The notes beneath the pieces are model-generated. The model did no database searches and was not told the DNA's origin. It saw only the letters and a program-made list of their open reading frames with translations. Positions 1 through 7,212 of a stretch of DNA of 17,705 nucleotides are shown here, piece after piece. A program made the translations under genes and the position numbers. Source of the DNA: an uncultured Collinsella sp. (lineage in GTDB: Bacteria > Actinomycetota > Coriobacteriia > Coriobacteriales > Coriobacteriaceae); contig UQVD01000042.1 of the NCBI GenBank assembly GCA_900544385.1, positions 1-17,705 on the forward strand, read 5' to 3'. How positions within the stretch are numbered: position 1 is the first letter of the stretch; each line of letters starts with the position of its first letter.

Positions 1-48
1 TCTACACACTGCATATCGTCGGCAGCGTCAGATGTGTATAAGAGACAG
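1..48 (+). other. Illumina Nextera i5 adapter (non-genomic)
   Basis: Bases 1-7 match the end of the P5 flow-cell primer (TCTACAC). Bases 8-15 (ACTGCATA) match a standard i5 index, which I recall as N506/S506. Bases 16-29 are TCGTCGGCAGCGTC, and bases 30-48 are the 19-bp Tn5 mosaic end AGATGTGTATAAGAGACAG. The order is exactly that of a Nextera library end, so this is untrimmed adapter on the contig edge. Any translation across it is artefact. Confidence 0.98.
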
Positions 49-578
49 GCCTTGGCCTTCGCCTCGGCGTCCTTCTTCTCCTTGAGAACGGTCTCCTGTG
101 CGGCGATCTGGTCGAGCAGCGAACGGAAGCGCGAACCGGAGTCGGAAGCGGGGACGGCGCGGCGCTGGGCCTCGCGGGCAGCCTCCTCCTTCTCGCGGGC
201 AAGGCGCTCCTGCTCGGCCTTCTTCTTGGCCTCGGCCTCGGCACGGGCGGCCTCCTCGGCAGCCTGGGCGGCGGCGAACTGGCGGCGCTCCTCCTCGCGT
301 GCCTTCTCGGCGGCGATGCGCTCGCGCTCGGCCTCGGCAGCGCGCGCTGCCTCCTCGGCGGCGGCTGCCTCCTCCTCGGCCTGCTTGGCGGCCTCGACTT
401 CCTTGGCGCGGGCCTCGATCACCGAGGCGAGCTGCTTGCGGACCATGGCGACGTAAGCGTCCTCCAGGGCGGAGGAAGCGGACTTAGCGGGAATCTTCAT
501 TTCGGCGAGATGACCCATCAGTTCCTTGGAGGTCATGCCGAACTCTTTGGCCAGGGTGGACACACGGACTTTTGCCAT
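49..578 (-). CDS. infB: Translation initiation factor IF-2, N-terminal part (cut by contig end)
   Basis: About 176 residues of IF-2, the GTPase that delivers initiator fMet-tRNA to the 30S subunit. The ATG is at 576-578, behind an AGGTGA-type ribosome-binding site. The start MAKVRVSTLAKEFGMTSKEL is the IF2_N domain (about residues 1-52). It is followed by a long Ala/Glu/Lys/Arg-rich segment (about 53-165) that should form a charged helical linker, common in high-GC actinobacterial IF-2. The G domain and the rest lie beyond the contig edge; the reading frame runs straight into adapter sequence. It is the last visible gene of rimP-nusA-infB. The family assignment is firm from the N-terminus and the operon order. 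Confidence 0.93.
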
Positions 579-599
579 ATGACTTCACCTACCCTTTCT

Positions 600-660
600 G
601 GCACCTTGGGTGCCTAGAGACTGAACGAGCGTGGGAGATGCGCCGGGACCTGCCCGGCGC
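600..660 (-). other. Two hairpins between nusA and infB
   Basis: Reading the minus strand after the nusA stop there is a perfect 8-bp stem GCGCCGGG/CCCGGCGC with a 5-nt loop (640-660). A 6-bp stem GGCACC/GGTGCC with a 3-nt loop follows (600-614), just before the infB ribosome-binding site. Neither is followed by a U tract, so they are not obvious terminators. They may tune mRNA stability or infB translation. Confidence 0.5.
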
Positions 661-669
661 GACCGCGCG

Positions 670-1917
670 CTAGATCAGGTCCTCCGCATCATCAAAGGCG
701 TCGGTGTCGTGGACACCGCAGAAACGGGAGCCCGGACGGGCCTGGTTGCGGCACTGGACGCCGTCCTCGGACACGTACTCGCAGCGACGGACGTCGTCGT
801 CCTCCTCGTCACCGATCAGGTCGGCGGCGGGCTCCTCGTGAACGGGGACGTTCTTGAGGATGTCGGCGGCAAGGGTCTCGGACTTGATGTCGATGTGCCA
901 GCCGGTCAGGCGAGCGGCGAGACGGGCGTTCTGACCCTCCTTGCCGATGGCGAGCGAAAGCTGGTCGTCGGGCACGATGACGCCGGCGTAGGCCTTCTCC
1001 TCGTCGATGAGGACGCGGGTGACCTTGGCAGGCGACAGGGCGTTGGCGACGTAGACGGCCGGATCGGCATCCCACAGGATGACGTCGACGCGCTCGCCGC
1101 GGAGCTCGCCCACGACGGCGCGAACGCGGCTGCCCTTGGGGCCGACGCAGGCGCCCACGGGATCCAGGCGGTCGTCGAGCGAGTGGACGGCGACCTTGGA
1201 GCGCTGGCCGGGCTCGCGGGCGATCGACTTGATCTGGACGGTGCCCTCATAAATCTCGGGCACCTCCTGCTCAAACAGACGACGCATGAGCTCGGGATGG
1301 GTGCGGGAGATGACGATCGGCGGACGGCTGTGCTCGCCGCGAACCGGCTGCAGGTTGGAGTTGGGGTCGCGGACGTCAATGATCACGGCCTTGATGTGCT
1401 GGTTGTGCAGGTAGCGCTCGCCCATCGGACGCTCGTTGCGCTCGTTCTCGTAACGGCGCTGGTCAAAATGCGGCAGCTCGGCTTCGACGCCATCGCGGAT
1501 CTTGACGATCGTGAAGTCGGGCGTGGACTGCAGCACGGTACCGCTGATGAGGTCACCGATACGTCCGGAGAACTCCTCGTAGATCTGCTCGCGGGCGGAG
1601 TTGCGCACGATGGCGTTGATCTCAGCCTTGGCGTGCTGGGCGGCGATGCGGCTCGTGTTCTTGGGAGTGACGTCGATCTCCTCGAACTCAGTGAAGTTGC
1701 CCTCCTCGTCCATTGAATCGTCGATCGGCTCCAGACGGTAGACGTAGATCTTGCCGGTGGTGCGGTCGATGGTCACCTTGGCGCCCCACTCAAGATGCAG
1801 GATCTCGGCATAGCTCTTGGCGAGCGACTGCTCCAGGCGGTCGATCAGGTAGAGCTGGTCGATGTGCCTCTCCTGGCAAAGCTCCATCAGGGCGGACATC
1901 ATGTCAGATGCTGCCAT
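670..1917 (-). CDS. nusA: Transcription termination/antitermination factor NusA with C-terminal Cys/His extension
   Basis: 415 residues. NusA binds RNA polymerase and nascent RNA and modulates pausing, termination and antitermination. The chosen start is ATG 1917 (MAASDMMSALMELCQERH), behind AAGGAAGGAA; an upstream extension to 1950 has no comparable site and overlaps rimP. The NusA N-terminal domain covers about residues 1-130. An S1 domain follows (SGRIGDLISGTV...FTIVKIRDGVEAELPH), then two KH domains (VDVILWDADPAVYVANALSPA and DDQLSLAIGKEGQNARLAARL). The last ~45 residues are unusual: an acidic DEEDDDV run, then a C-x9-C-x10-C-x2-H pattern (RRCEYVSEDGVQC...RFCGVH), which looks like a small zinc-binding knuckle. 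The gene starts one base after the rimP stop. No rnpM/ylxR gene separates it from infB. Confidence 0.95.
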   Translation of the reverse strand: MAASDMMSALMELCQERHIDQLYLIDRLEQSLAKSYAEILHLEWGAKVTIDRTTGKIYVYRLEPIDDSMDEEGNFTEFEEIDVTPKNTSRIAAQHAKAEINAIVRNSAREQIYEEFSGRIGDLISGTVLQSTPDFTIVKIRDGVEAELPHFDQRRYENERNERPMGERYLHNQHIKAVIIDVRDPNSNLQPVRGEHSRPPIVISRTHPELMRRLFEQEVPEIYEGTVQIKSIAREPGQRSKVAVHSLDDRLDPVGACVGPKGSRVRAVVGELRGERVDVILWDADPAVYVANALSPAKVTRVLIDEEKAYAGVIVPDDQLSLAIGKEGQNARLAARLTGWHIDIKSETLAADILKNVPVHEEPAADLIGDEEDDDVRRCEYVSEDGVQCRNQARPGSRFCGVHDTDAFDDAEDLI

Positions 1918-1918
1918 G

Positions 1919-2413
1919 TTAGTTTCCTTCCTTCGCGGGCTTGAAGTCATAGGTGGGCTTCAACTTGCACTTTTTAACATCAGAGAAATCGAGGGTGACG
2001 GACTCGCCGTCTTCAAGCTCGAGGGTCACGTTCGCCTCGGTGGCGGCGGCAATCTTGCCGGCGTACTTGCGACGGCCCTCGGTGGCGGTGGAGGTGAGCT
2101 CGCAGTCCTCGCCCACAAAACGGGCAAAGTCGCGCGGGCGGCGCAGCGGGCGCGCCATACCCGGGCTCGACACCTCGAGCGTGTAGCTCGAAGAAATGGG
2201 ATCAAGCTCCTCGATTACGTCGCCGACCCACTTGGTATTGGCCGTGACGTCGTTGAGCGACAGGCCCTGACCCTCGGCACCCTCGATACGCACACGCACG
2301 CAGGGGGCCTTGGTGGCGCCCACGAGCTCAACGTCGACAATATCGACATCGTGCTGGGGAGCGACGGCCTCGAGCGCTTCGATGATCGCCTGCTCGGTCT
2401 TGGTCTTGACCAT
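1919..2413 (-). CDS. rimP: Ribosome maturation factor RimP
   Basis: 164 residues, normal for RimP, which assists late 30S subunit assembly. The ATG at 2413 (MVKTKTEQAIIEALEAVAPQ) is chosen because GGAGGTG lies at 2419-2425, 5 nt upstream; longer upstream readings run through a terminator hairpin. The N-terminal domain contains VDIVDVELVGA and CVRVRIEG. The signature SSYTLEVSSPGMARPLRRPRD is the conserved L-E-V-S-S-P-G-x-x-R-P-L motif that joins the two domains. The C-terminal Sm-like domain follows (KYAGKIAAATEANVTLEL...LDFSDVKKCKL). It is the first gene of the operon, and its stop is one base from the nusA start, so translation is probably coupled. Confidence 0.95.
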   Translation of the reverse strand: MVKTKTEQAIIEALEAVAPQHDVDIVDVELVGATKAPCVRVRIEGAEGQGLSLNDVTANTKWVGDVIEELDPISSSYTLEVSSPGMARPLRRPRDFARFVGEDCELTSTATEGRRKYAGKIAAATEANVTLELEDGESVTLDFSDVKKCKLKPTYDFKPAKEGN

Positions 2414-2433
2414 TGCGGCACCTCCATCCATAC

Positions 2434-2466
2434 AAAAAAGAAGCGGGGCCGAAACCCCACTTCTTT
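2434..2466 (-). terminator. Intrinsic terminator in the rimP leader (candidate attenuator)
   Basis: On the minus strand, AAAGAAGTGGGG pairs with CCCCGCTTCTTT (12 bp, one G-U pair) around loop TTTCGG. The 3' arm runs into six U residues at 2434-2439. The U tract ends only 8 nt before the rimP ribosome-binding site. The structure therefore lies inside the leader, downstream of the promoter at 2492-2520, and would stop operon transcription unless bypassed. Confidence 0.88.
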
Positions 2467-2491
2467 CAATTACAACTTCATTTGCAATCAA

Positions 2492-2520
2492 ACTATACCA
2501 ATACCTGCGAAAACGTGCAA
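2492..2520 (-). promoter_or_regulatory. Sigma-70-type promoter of rimP-nusA-infB
   Basis: On the minus strand, the -35 TTGCAC (2515-2520) and -10 TATAGT (2492-2497) are separated by exactly 17 bp. Predicted transcription starts near 2485, giving a leader of about 70 nt that holds the terminator hairpin. Confidence 0.8.
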
Positions 2521-2605
2521 GCATAGTACGAATCTGCAGGTCAGCGTGCGCACAGCTTCTCCACAAGAATAGGACAATTGACCGCAGACATCAGGGCAGG
2601 TACAT

Positions 2606-2642
2606 GAAAAACGAGGGACGACCCAACCGGATCGCCCCTCGT
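2606..2642 (-). terminator. Intrinsic terminator of leuS
   Basis: A 14-bp stem (2611-2624 with 2629-2642, including G-U pairs) and a GGTT tetraloop on the minus strand are followed by TTTTCAT. It lies 30 nt downstream of the leuS stop and upstream of the rimP promoter, so leuS and rimP are separate units. The bases between it and the promoter (about 2521-2605) show nothing else. Confidence 0.88.
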
Positions 2643-2671
2643 CTTTTATGCGTCAGTTAAGCGCGCAGTGC

Positions 2672-5248
2672 TTACTTAACCACCAGGTTGACCAGCTTGC
2701 CGGGCACGCAGATAGCCTTGACGACCGTCTTGCCCTCGAGCCACTTGGCGACGGCGGCCTCGGCGGCAGCCTGCATCTCCTCGTTGGAGGCATCGCGAGC
2801 AACGTCGACGCGGCCGCGGACCTTGCCGAGCACCTGGACCACGATCTGCACCGTGTCCTCAACGGACTCGGCCAGGTCGAACTCGGGCCAGGCGGCGGTG
2901 TAGGCGTTGCCCTCGCAGCCGAGCGCCTCGTGCCACAGCTCGTCGGCCCAGAACGGGCAGATGGGGGCAAGGACGCTCACGATATCCTTAGCCACGCCGT
3001 AGCACAGCGCCTTGTCACGGGAAGCGCCCTCGGTGGCGTTGAGGTAGGCGCTCGTCGCGTTGACGAGCTCCATGACGGCCGAGATCGCGGTGTTGAACTG
3101 GCCGCGATCGAAGTCCTCGGTGCACTTGGCGATGGTGCGGTGACGCTCGCGATAGAGCTTCATCGCAAACTCGTCGAGCGCGGACTTGTCAAAGGCCACG
3201 TTGGCGTCGCCAGACTGGACGAGCTGCCAAACGATACGCCAGGCGCGCTTGATGAAGCGGTTGGCGCCCTCGACGGCCTTGGGATCCCAGTCGAAGTCCT
3301 TCTCGGGCGGGGCGATAAACAGGATCGCCAAACGCATGGTGTCGGCGCCGTAAGGTTCGATGACCGAGCTCGGGGGCACGACATTGCCCTTGGACTTGGA
3401 CATGGTGTCGCCGTTCTCGTCCTTGACCATGCCCTGGCACAGTAGGTTAGTGAAGGGCTCGTCCACGCTCAGCAGGCCCAGGTCGCGAAGTGCCTTGGTA
3501 AAGAAGCGGCTGTAGAGCAGGTGCAGAATGGCGTGCTCGATGCCGCCGATGTAGTTATCGACGGGCATCCAACGGTCGGCGGCCTCGCGGGAGAAGGGCA
3601 GCTCGGTGTTGTGCGGGTCGGTATAGCGCAGGTAATACCAGCTGGAGCAGGTAAAGGTGTCCATGGTATCGGTCTCGCGCTTGGCCGGGCGGCCGCAGAC
3701 CGGGCAGGTGGTCTCGTAGAACTCCTTGCACTCGGCGAGGGTTTCGCCGGCGCCCAAGTCCAGGTTCTCGGGCAGCGTCACCGGCAGCTGATCCTCGGGC
3801 ACGGGCACGATGCCGCAGTGCTCGCAGTGGATGGCCGGGATGGGGTTGCCCCAATAGCGCTGACGGGAAATGAGCCAGTCGCGCAGGCGGAACTCGACCT
3901 TGCGACGGCCGCAGCCCATGGCCTCGAGGTCGGCCACGATCGCAGCCTCGCCCTCGGAGTGCTTACCGCCGCGCATGCCGGTGTACTTGCCGGACTGGAC
4001 GAGCGTGCCCTCGGCAGCATGGGCACAATCCCAGTCGACGGTCTCGGCATGGAAGGTATCGATGGTCTCGCCGCTGGCCTCGACGGCAGCGCGATCGTCA
4101 TCGTCCAGGATGATCGGCACGATCGGCAGGTCGTACTTACGGGCAAACTCAAAGTCGCGCTGGTCGCCACAGGGAACGGCCATGACGGCACCGGTACCGT
4201 AGTCGGCAACGACATAATCGGCAACCCACACGGGGACCTTCTCGCCGTTGACGGGGTTTACCACATAGCGGCCCGTGAAGGCACCGTGCTTCTCGAGGGT
4301 GCCCTGGGCACGCTCGACGGCAGAGATGTGCTTGGAGTCCTCGACGATCTTGGTGACGGCCTCCTCGTACTCCGTGCCCTCGACGAGCTCGTGCAGGCCG
4401 GCGTACTCGGGAGCCAGGACAAAGAAGGAGACGCCAAAAAGGGTATCGGCACGCGTGGTAAAGACGGTGATCTTGCCCTCGTCGCCCTCGATGGGCTCGC
4501 CATCCTGGTCGCACAGAGTAAAGTCGACCTCGGCGCCCTCGGAGCGACCGATCCAGTTGGCCTGCATCTGCTTGACGCGCTCGGGCCAGCCGGGGAGCTT
4601 CTCCAGGTCGTCGAGCAGCTCCTGAGAGTACTCGGTAATCTTGTAGTACCACTGCTCAAGGTCGCGCTTCTCGGGCTCGGTACCGCAGCGCCAGCACTTG
4701 CCCTCGGTGACCTGCTCGTTGGCCAGAACGGTCTTGCAGGTGGGACACCAGTTGACCGGGTTCTTCTTGCGGTAGACCAGGCCCTTTTCCCACAGCTTCT
4801 CAAAGATCCACTGACCCCAGCGGTAGTAGTCGGGGCTGCAGGTCTTGACCATGCGATCCAGATCGTAGGAGAAGCCCATGCGCTTCATCGTGGTGAGCGC
4901 CTGGTCCATGTTCTTATACGTCCAGGCAGCAGCCTGCGTGTTGTGCTTGATGGCGGCGTTCTCGGCAGGCAGGCCAAAGGCGTCAAATCCGATGGGGTGC
5001 AGCACGTCGTAGCCGCGCATGCGGGCCTGACGGGCCATGGCATCGCCGATGGTGTAGTTGCGCGCGTGGCCCATGTGCAGGTCGCCCGACGGATACGGGA
5101 ACATCTCGAGCACGTACTTTTTGGGCTTACTGTCGTCGGTGTCGACGGCAAAGAGGTTGGAGTCCTCCCAGGCCTTCATCCACTTGGACTCAATGGCCTG
5201 CGCGTCGTAGGCAGGGATCTCGTCCTTATGATCTGTGCAATCGCACAT
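2672..5248 (-). CDS. leuS: Leucyl-tRNA synthetase
   Basis: 858 residues, normal for bacterial LeuRS, the class I enzyme that charges tRNA-Leu. ATG 5248 follows AAAGGAGC at 5253-5260. The HIGH motif appears as HMGH (58-61, in PYPSGDLHMGHARNY). A Cys-rich zinc module follows (CPTCKTVLANEQ...CWRCG). The CP1 editing domain contains TLFGVSFFVLAPEY. A second C-x2-C pair set (HCEHCG...CPVCGR) and the tRNA-binding WYYLRYTDPHN region are present. The KMSKS loop is MSKSKGN (around residue 620). The anticodon-binding and C-terminal domains end in GKLVNLVVK. It appears monocistronic, with its own terminator and a long palindrome just upstream. Confidence 0.97.
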   Translation of the reverse strand: MCDCTDHKDEIPAYDAQAIESKWMKAWEDSNLFAVDTDDSKPKKYVLEMFPYPSGDLHMGHARNYTIGDAMARQARMRGYDVLHPIGFDAFGLPAENAAIKHNTQAAAWTYKNMDQALTTMKRMGFSYDLDRMVKTCSPDYYRWGQWIFEKLWEKGLVYRKKNPVNWCPTCKTVLANEQVTEGKCWRCGTEPEKRDLEQWYYKITEYSQELLDDLEKLPGWPERVKQMQANWIGRSEGAEVDFTLCDQDGEPIEGDEGKITVFTTRADTLFGVSFFVLAPEYAGLHELVEGTEYEEAVTKIVEDSKHISAVERAQGTLEKHGAFTGRYVVNPVNGEKVPVWVADYVVADYGTGAVMAVPCGDQRDFEFARKYDLPIVPIILDDDDRAAVEASGETIDTFHAETVDWDCAHAAEGTLVQSGKYTGMRGGKHSEGEAAIVADLEAMGCGRRKVEFRLRDWLISRQRYWGNPIPAIHCEHCGIVPVPEDQLPVTLPENLDLGAGETLAECKEFYETTCPVCGRPAKRETDTMDTFTCSSWYYLRYTDPHNTELPFSREAADRWMPVDNYIGGIEHAILHLLYSRFFTKALRDLGLLSVDEPFTNLLCQGMVKDENGDTMSKSKGNVVPPSSVIEPYGADTMRLAILFIAPPEKDFDWDPKAVEGANRFIKRAWRIVWQLVQSGDANVAFDKSALDEFAMKLYRERHRTIAKCTEDFDRGQFNTAISAVMELVNATSAYLNATEGASRDKALCYGVAKDIVSVLAPICPFWADELWHEALGCEGNAYTAAWPEFDLAESVEDTVQIVVQVLGKVRGRVDVARDASNEEMQAAAEAAVAKWLEGKTVVKAICVPGKLVNLVVK

Positions 5249-5271
5249 ATCAGCTCCTTTAATCTTAGCTG

Positions 5272-5390
5272 GGGTCGGGTGGCTTGGCTTTATTTGCTAC
5301 TGCGGACAGTCCTGCGCAAGACGAAGAGCACATTAAGTGCTCTTCTTTGCGTGCGGAACTTGTAGCGAACAAAGCCAAGCCACCCGACCC
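5272..5390. repeat. ~120-bp near-perfect palindrome upstream of leuS
   Basis: The outer arm GGGTCGGGTGGCTTGGCTTT (5272-5291) has a perfect 20-bp reverse complement at 5371-5390. The next 9 bp (5292-5300 with 5362-5370) pair with two mismatches. A perfect inner stem GAAGAGCAC/GTGCTCTTC (5323-5331 with 5337-5345) closes on a 5-base loop. The middle part pairs imperfectly. The element ends about 11 nt upstream of the leuS ribosome-binding site, so on the leuS transcript it could fold into one very long hairpin. I see no T-box signature. It may be a MITE- or REP-like element or a leader structure. Confidence 0.85.
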
Positions 5391-5424
5391 TAAGGTTAAC
5401 TTGACTGATGATAGCAAATACGAC

Positions 5425-5459
5425 AAGCGAGATGCCTGCGACTTGCGGCCATCTCGCTT
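5425..5459 (-). terminator. Probable terminator of guaB
   Basis: A 10-bp perfect stem AAGCGAGATG/CATCTCGCTT (5425-5434 with 5450-5459) lies about 50 nt past the guaB stop. The minus-strand 3' side is only moderately U-rich (GTCGTATTTG), so efficiency is uncertain. Confidence 0.6.
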
Positions 5460-5507
5460 TATCTAAATAACGTGGTTGAAACTCAACCTTTATGTGAGGC
5501 TCTTACC

Positions 5508-7019
5508 TTATCGATAAGATACGGACTGCTGAGAATCCTTCACGACTACATCGTGGGCGCCGCCTTCGACGATGGAGGTGGAGCTGACCAGCGTTAGGCG
5601 TGCCTTTTCCTGAAGCTCGGGGATCGAGAGGGCACCGCAGTTGCACATCGTGGACTTGACCTTGTAGAGCGTGCCGCCCACGCCGTCCTTGAGGGAGCCG
5701 GCATAGGGAACATAGGAGTCGACGCCCTCGACGAAGCTGAGCTTCGCGGCGCCGCCCAGGTCGTAGCGCTGCCAGTTGCGGGCACGCGCAGAACCCTCGC
5801 CCCAGTACTCCTTCATGTACTGACCGTTCACGTTGACGCGCTCGGTCGGGCTCTCGTCGAAGCGGGCGAAGTAGCGGCCCAGCATCATAAAGTCGGCACC
5901 CATGGCAAGGGCGAGCGTCATGTGGTAGTCGTAGACGATGCCGCCATCGGAGCACACGGGCACGTAGACGCCGGTCTCCTCGTAGTACTCGTCGCGAGCG
6001 CGACAGACGTCGATCAGCGCGGTGGCCTGGCCACGACCGATACCCTTGGTCTCACGGGTGATGCAGATGGAACCGCCGCCGATACCGACCTTGATGAAGT
6101 CGGCGCCGCAGTCTGCCAGGAAGCGGAAGCCCTCGGCGTCGACGACGTTACCGGCACCGACCTTGACGTCCTCACCGTAGTTGGCGCGAATCCACTCGAT
6201 GGTGCGCTTCTGCCACTCGCTGAAGCCCTCGGAAGAGTCGATGCACAGGACATCGGCGCCGGCCTCGATGAGCAGCGGCACGCGCTCGGCATAGTCGCGG
6301 GTGTTGATACCGGCACCGACCATGTAACGCTTGTCGCCGTCGAGCAGCTCGTTGGGGTTGGTCTTGTGGCTGTCGTAGTCCTTGCGGAAGACAATGCCCA
6401 TGAGGTGATCGTTGTCGTCGACGATGGGCAGGGCGTTGAGCTTGTTGTCCCAGATGACGTCGTTGGCAACCTTGAGGCTGATGTTCTTGTCGCCTACGAT
6501 GAGCTGCTCACGCGGGGTCATGAACTCGGAGACCTTCGTCTGGTGGTCATCGCGACTGGGGCGATAGTCGCGGCTGGTGACGATGCCCAGGAGCTTACCC
6601 TTGGGAGTGCCGTCGTCGGTAACCGGCATGGTGGAGTGACCGGTCTTCTCCTTGAGCTCGATGACCTGCTCCATGGTCATGTCGGGGGTCAGCGTGGAAT
6701 CGGACTGAACGAAGCCAGCCTTGTGATCCTTGACGGCCTTGACCATAGCGGCCTCGGACTCGGCGCTCTGGGAACCGTAAATGAAGGACAGGCCACCCTC
6801 GGTAGCGAGCGCGACACCCATATCGACGCCCGAGACGGACTGCATGATGGCGGAAACCATGGGGATGTTCAAGGTGATTGCCGGCTTCTCACCGCGCTTA
6901 AAGCGGGTTAGCGGCGTCTTAAGAGAGACGTTGTTGGGGATGCACTGCGAGGACGAGTAGCCAGGGACCAGCAGATACTCCGAAAACGTGTGGGACTCAC
7001 CGGGAAAGAACGTAGCCAT
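5508..7019 (-). CDS. guaB: Inosine-5'-monophosphate dehydrogenase
   Basis: 503 residues. It oxidises IMP to XMP with NAD+, the first committed step of GMP synthesis. ATG 7019 follows AAAAAGGAGAAAC. Residues 1-100 start the TIM barrel (PMVSAIMQSVSG, EGGLSFIYGSQ). A CBS-domain pair is inserted at about 105-225. The barrel resumes with ADVLCIDSSEG and VKVGAGNVVDAEGFRFL. The catalytic loop is VGIGGGSICITRE, with the nucleophilic cysteine at 319. CSDGGIVYDYHM is the phosphate-binding turn, and WQRYD carries the Arg-Tyr pair (418-419) of the mobile flap. The loop has GGGS where many IMPDHs have GPGS, and the flap is divergent, so this is a distinct IMPDH subgroup. The Cys and Arg-Tyr argue against GMP reductase. 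No consensus promoter was resolved. Confidence 0.94.
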   Translation of the reverse strand: MATFFPGESHTFSEYLLVPGYSSSQCIPNNVSLKTPLTRFKRGEKPAITLNIPMVSAIMQSVSGVDMGVALATEGGLSFIYGSQSAESEAAMVKAVKDHKAGFVQSDSTLTPDMTMEQVIELKEKTGHSTMPVTDDGTPKGKLLGIVTSRDYRPSRDDHQTKVSEFMTPREQLIVGDKNISLKVANDVIWDNKLNALPIVDDNDHLMGIVFRKDYDSHKTNPNELLDGDKRYMVGAGINTRDYAERVPLLIEAGADVLCIDSSEGFSEWQKRTIEWIRANYGEDVKVGAGNVVDAEGFRFLADCGADFIKVGIGGGSICITRETKGIGRGQATALIDVCRARDEYYEETGVYVPVCSDGGIVYDYHMTLALAMGADFMMLGRYFARFDESPTERVNVNGQYMKEYWGEGSARARNWQRYDLGGAAKLSFVEGVDSYVPYAGSLKDGVGGTLYKVKSTMCNCGALSIPELQEKARLTLVSSTSIVEGGAHDVVVKDSQQSVSYR

Positions 7020-7065
7020 GTTTCTCCTTTTTCCATGCGACCGGTCGGCTGCAGGCCTCGTAGGA

Positions 7066-7096
7066 CCCAGCCCAACCTTGGGCGCCCAATACTGGG
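7066..7096 (-). promoter_or_regulatory. Overlapping palindromes in the guaB leader
   Basis: Three inverted repeats share bases on the minus strand: CCCAGTATTGGG, the perfect 12-bp palindrome TTGGGCGCCCAA (7078-7089), and GCCCAAGGTTGGGC. Only one can form at a time. They lie 47-77 bp upstream of the guaB start. They could be an operator or a switchable leader; no known riboswitch was recognised. Confidence 0.45.
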
Positions 7097-7119
7097 GAAG
7101 TATCTTAACGCACTTTGAC

Positions 7120-7128
7120 TGCTACAAT
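7120..7128 (+). promoter_or_regulatory. Extended -10 promoter for the ModE-like gene
   Basis: TGCTACAAT is an extended -10 (TG, one base, then TACAAT at 7123-7128). No good -35 is visible. It would start transcription near 7135, about 75 nt upstream of the regulator gene. Confidence 0.45.
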
Positions 7129-7212
7129 GCATGATTTAAGAAGAGCACACGAGGGTTTGACGCATGCTTTGCGTTTGCCCAGCAAACACTTTAGCGGGGA
7201 GACGTGGAGCAG

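Noticed and set aside
34..456. Plus-strand alanine/serine-rich reading frame beginning in the adapter
   Set aside because: It is the antisense shadow of the Ala/Glu-rich IF-2 linker, and its start MYKRQ is the translated Tn5 mosaic end.
3521..5365. 614-codon plus-strand frame opposite leuS
   Set aside because: Antisense shadow in high-GC sequence; leuS on the other strand has all catalytic motifs.
5249..5392. T-box riboswitch in front of leuS
   Set aside because: The long palindrome is suggestive by position, but neither a T-box consensus block nor a terminator/antiterminator pair with a U tract is visible.
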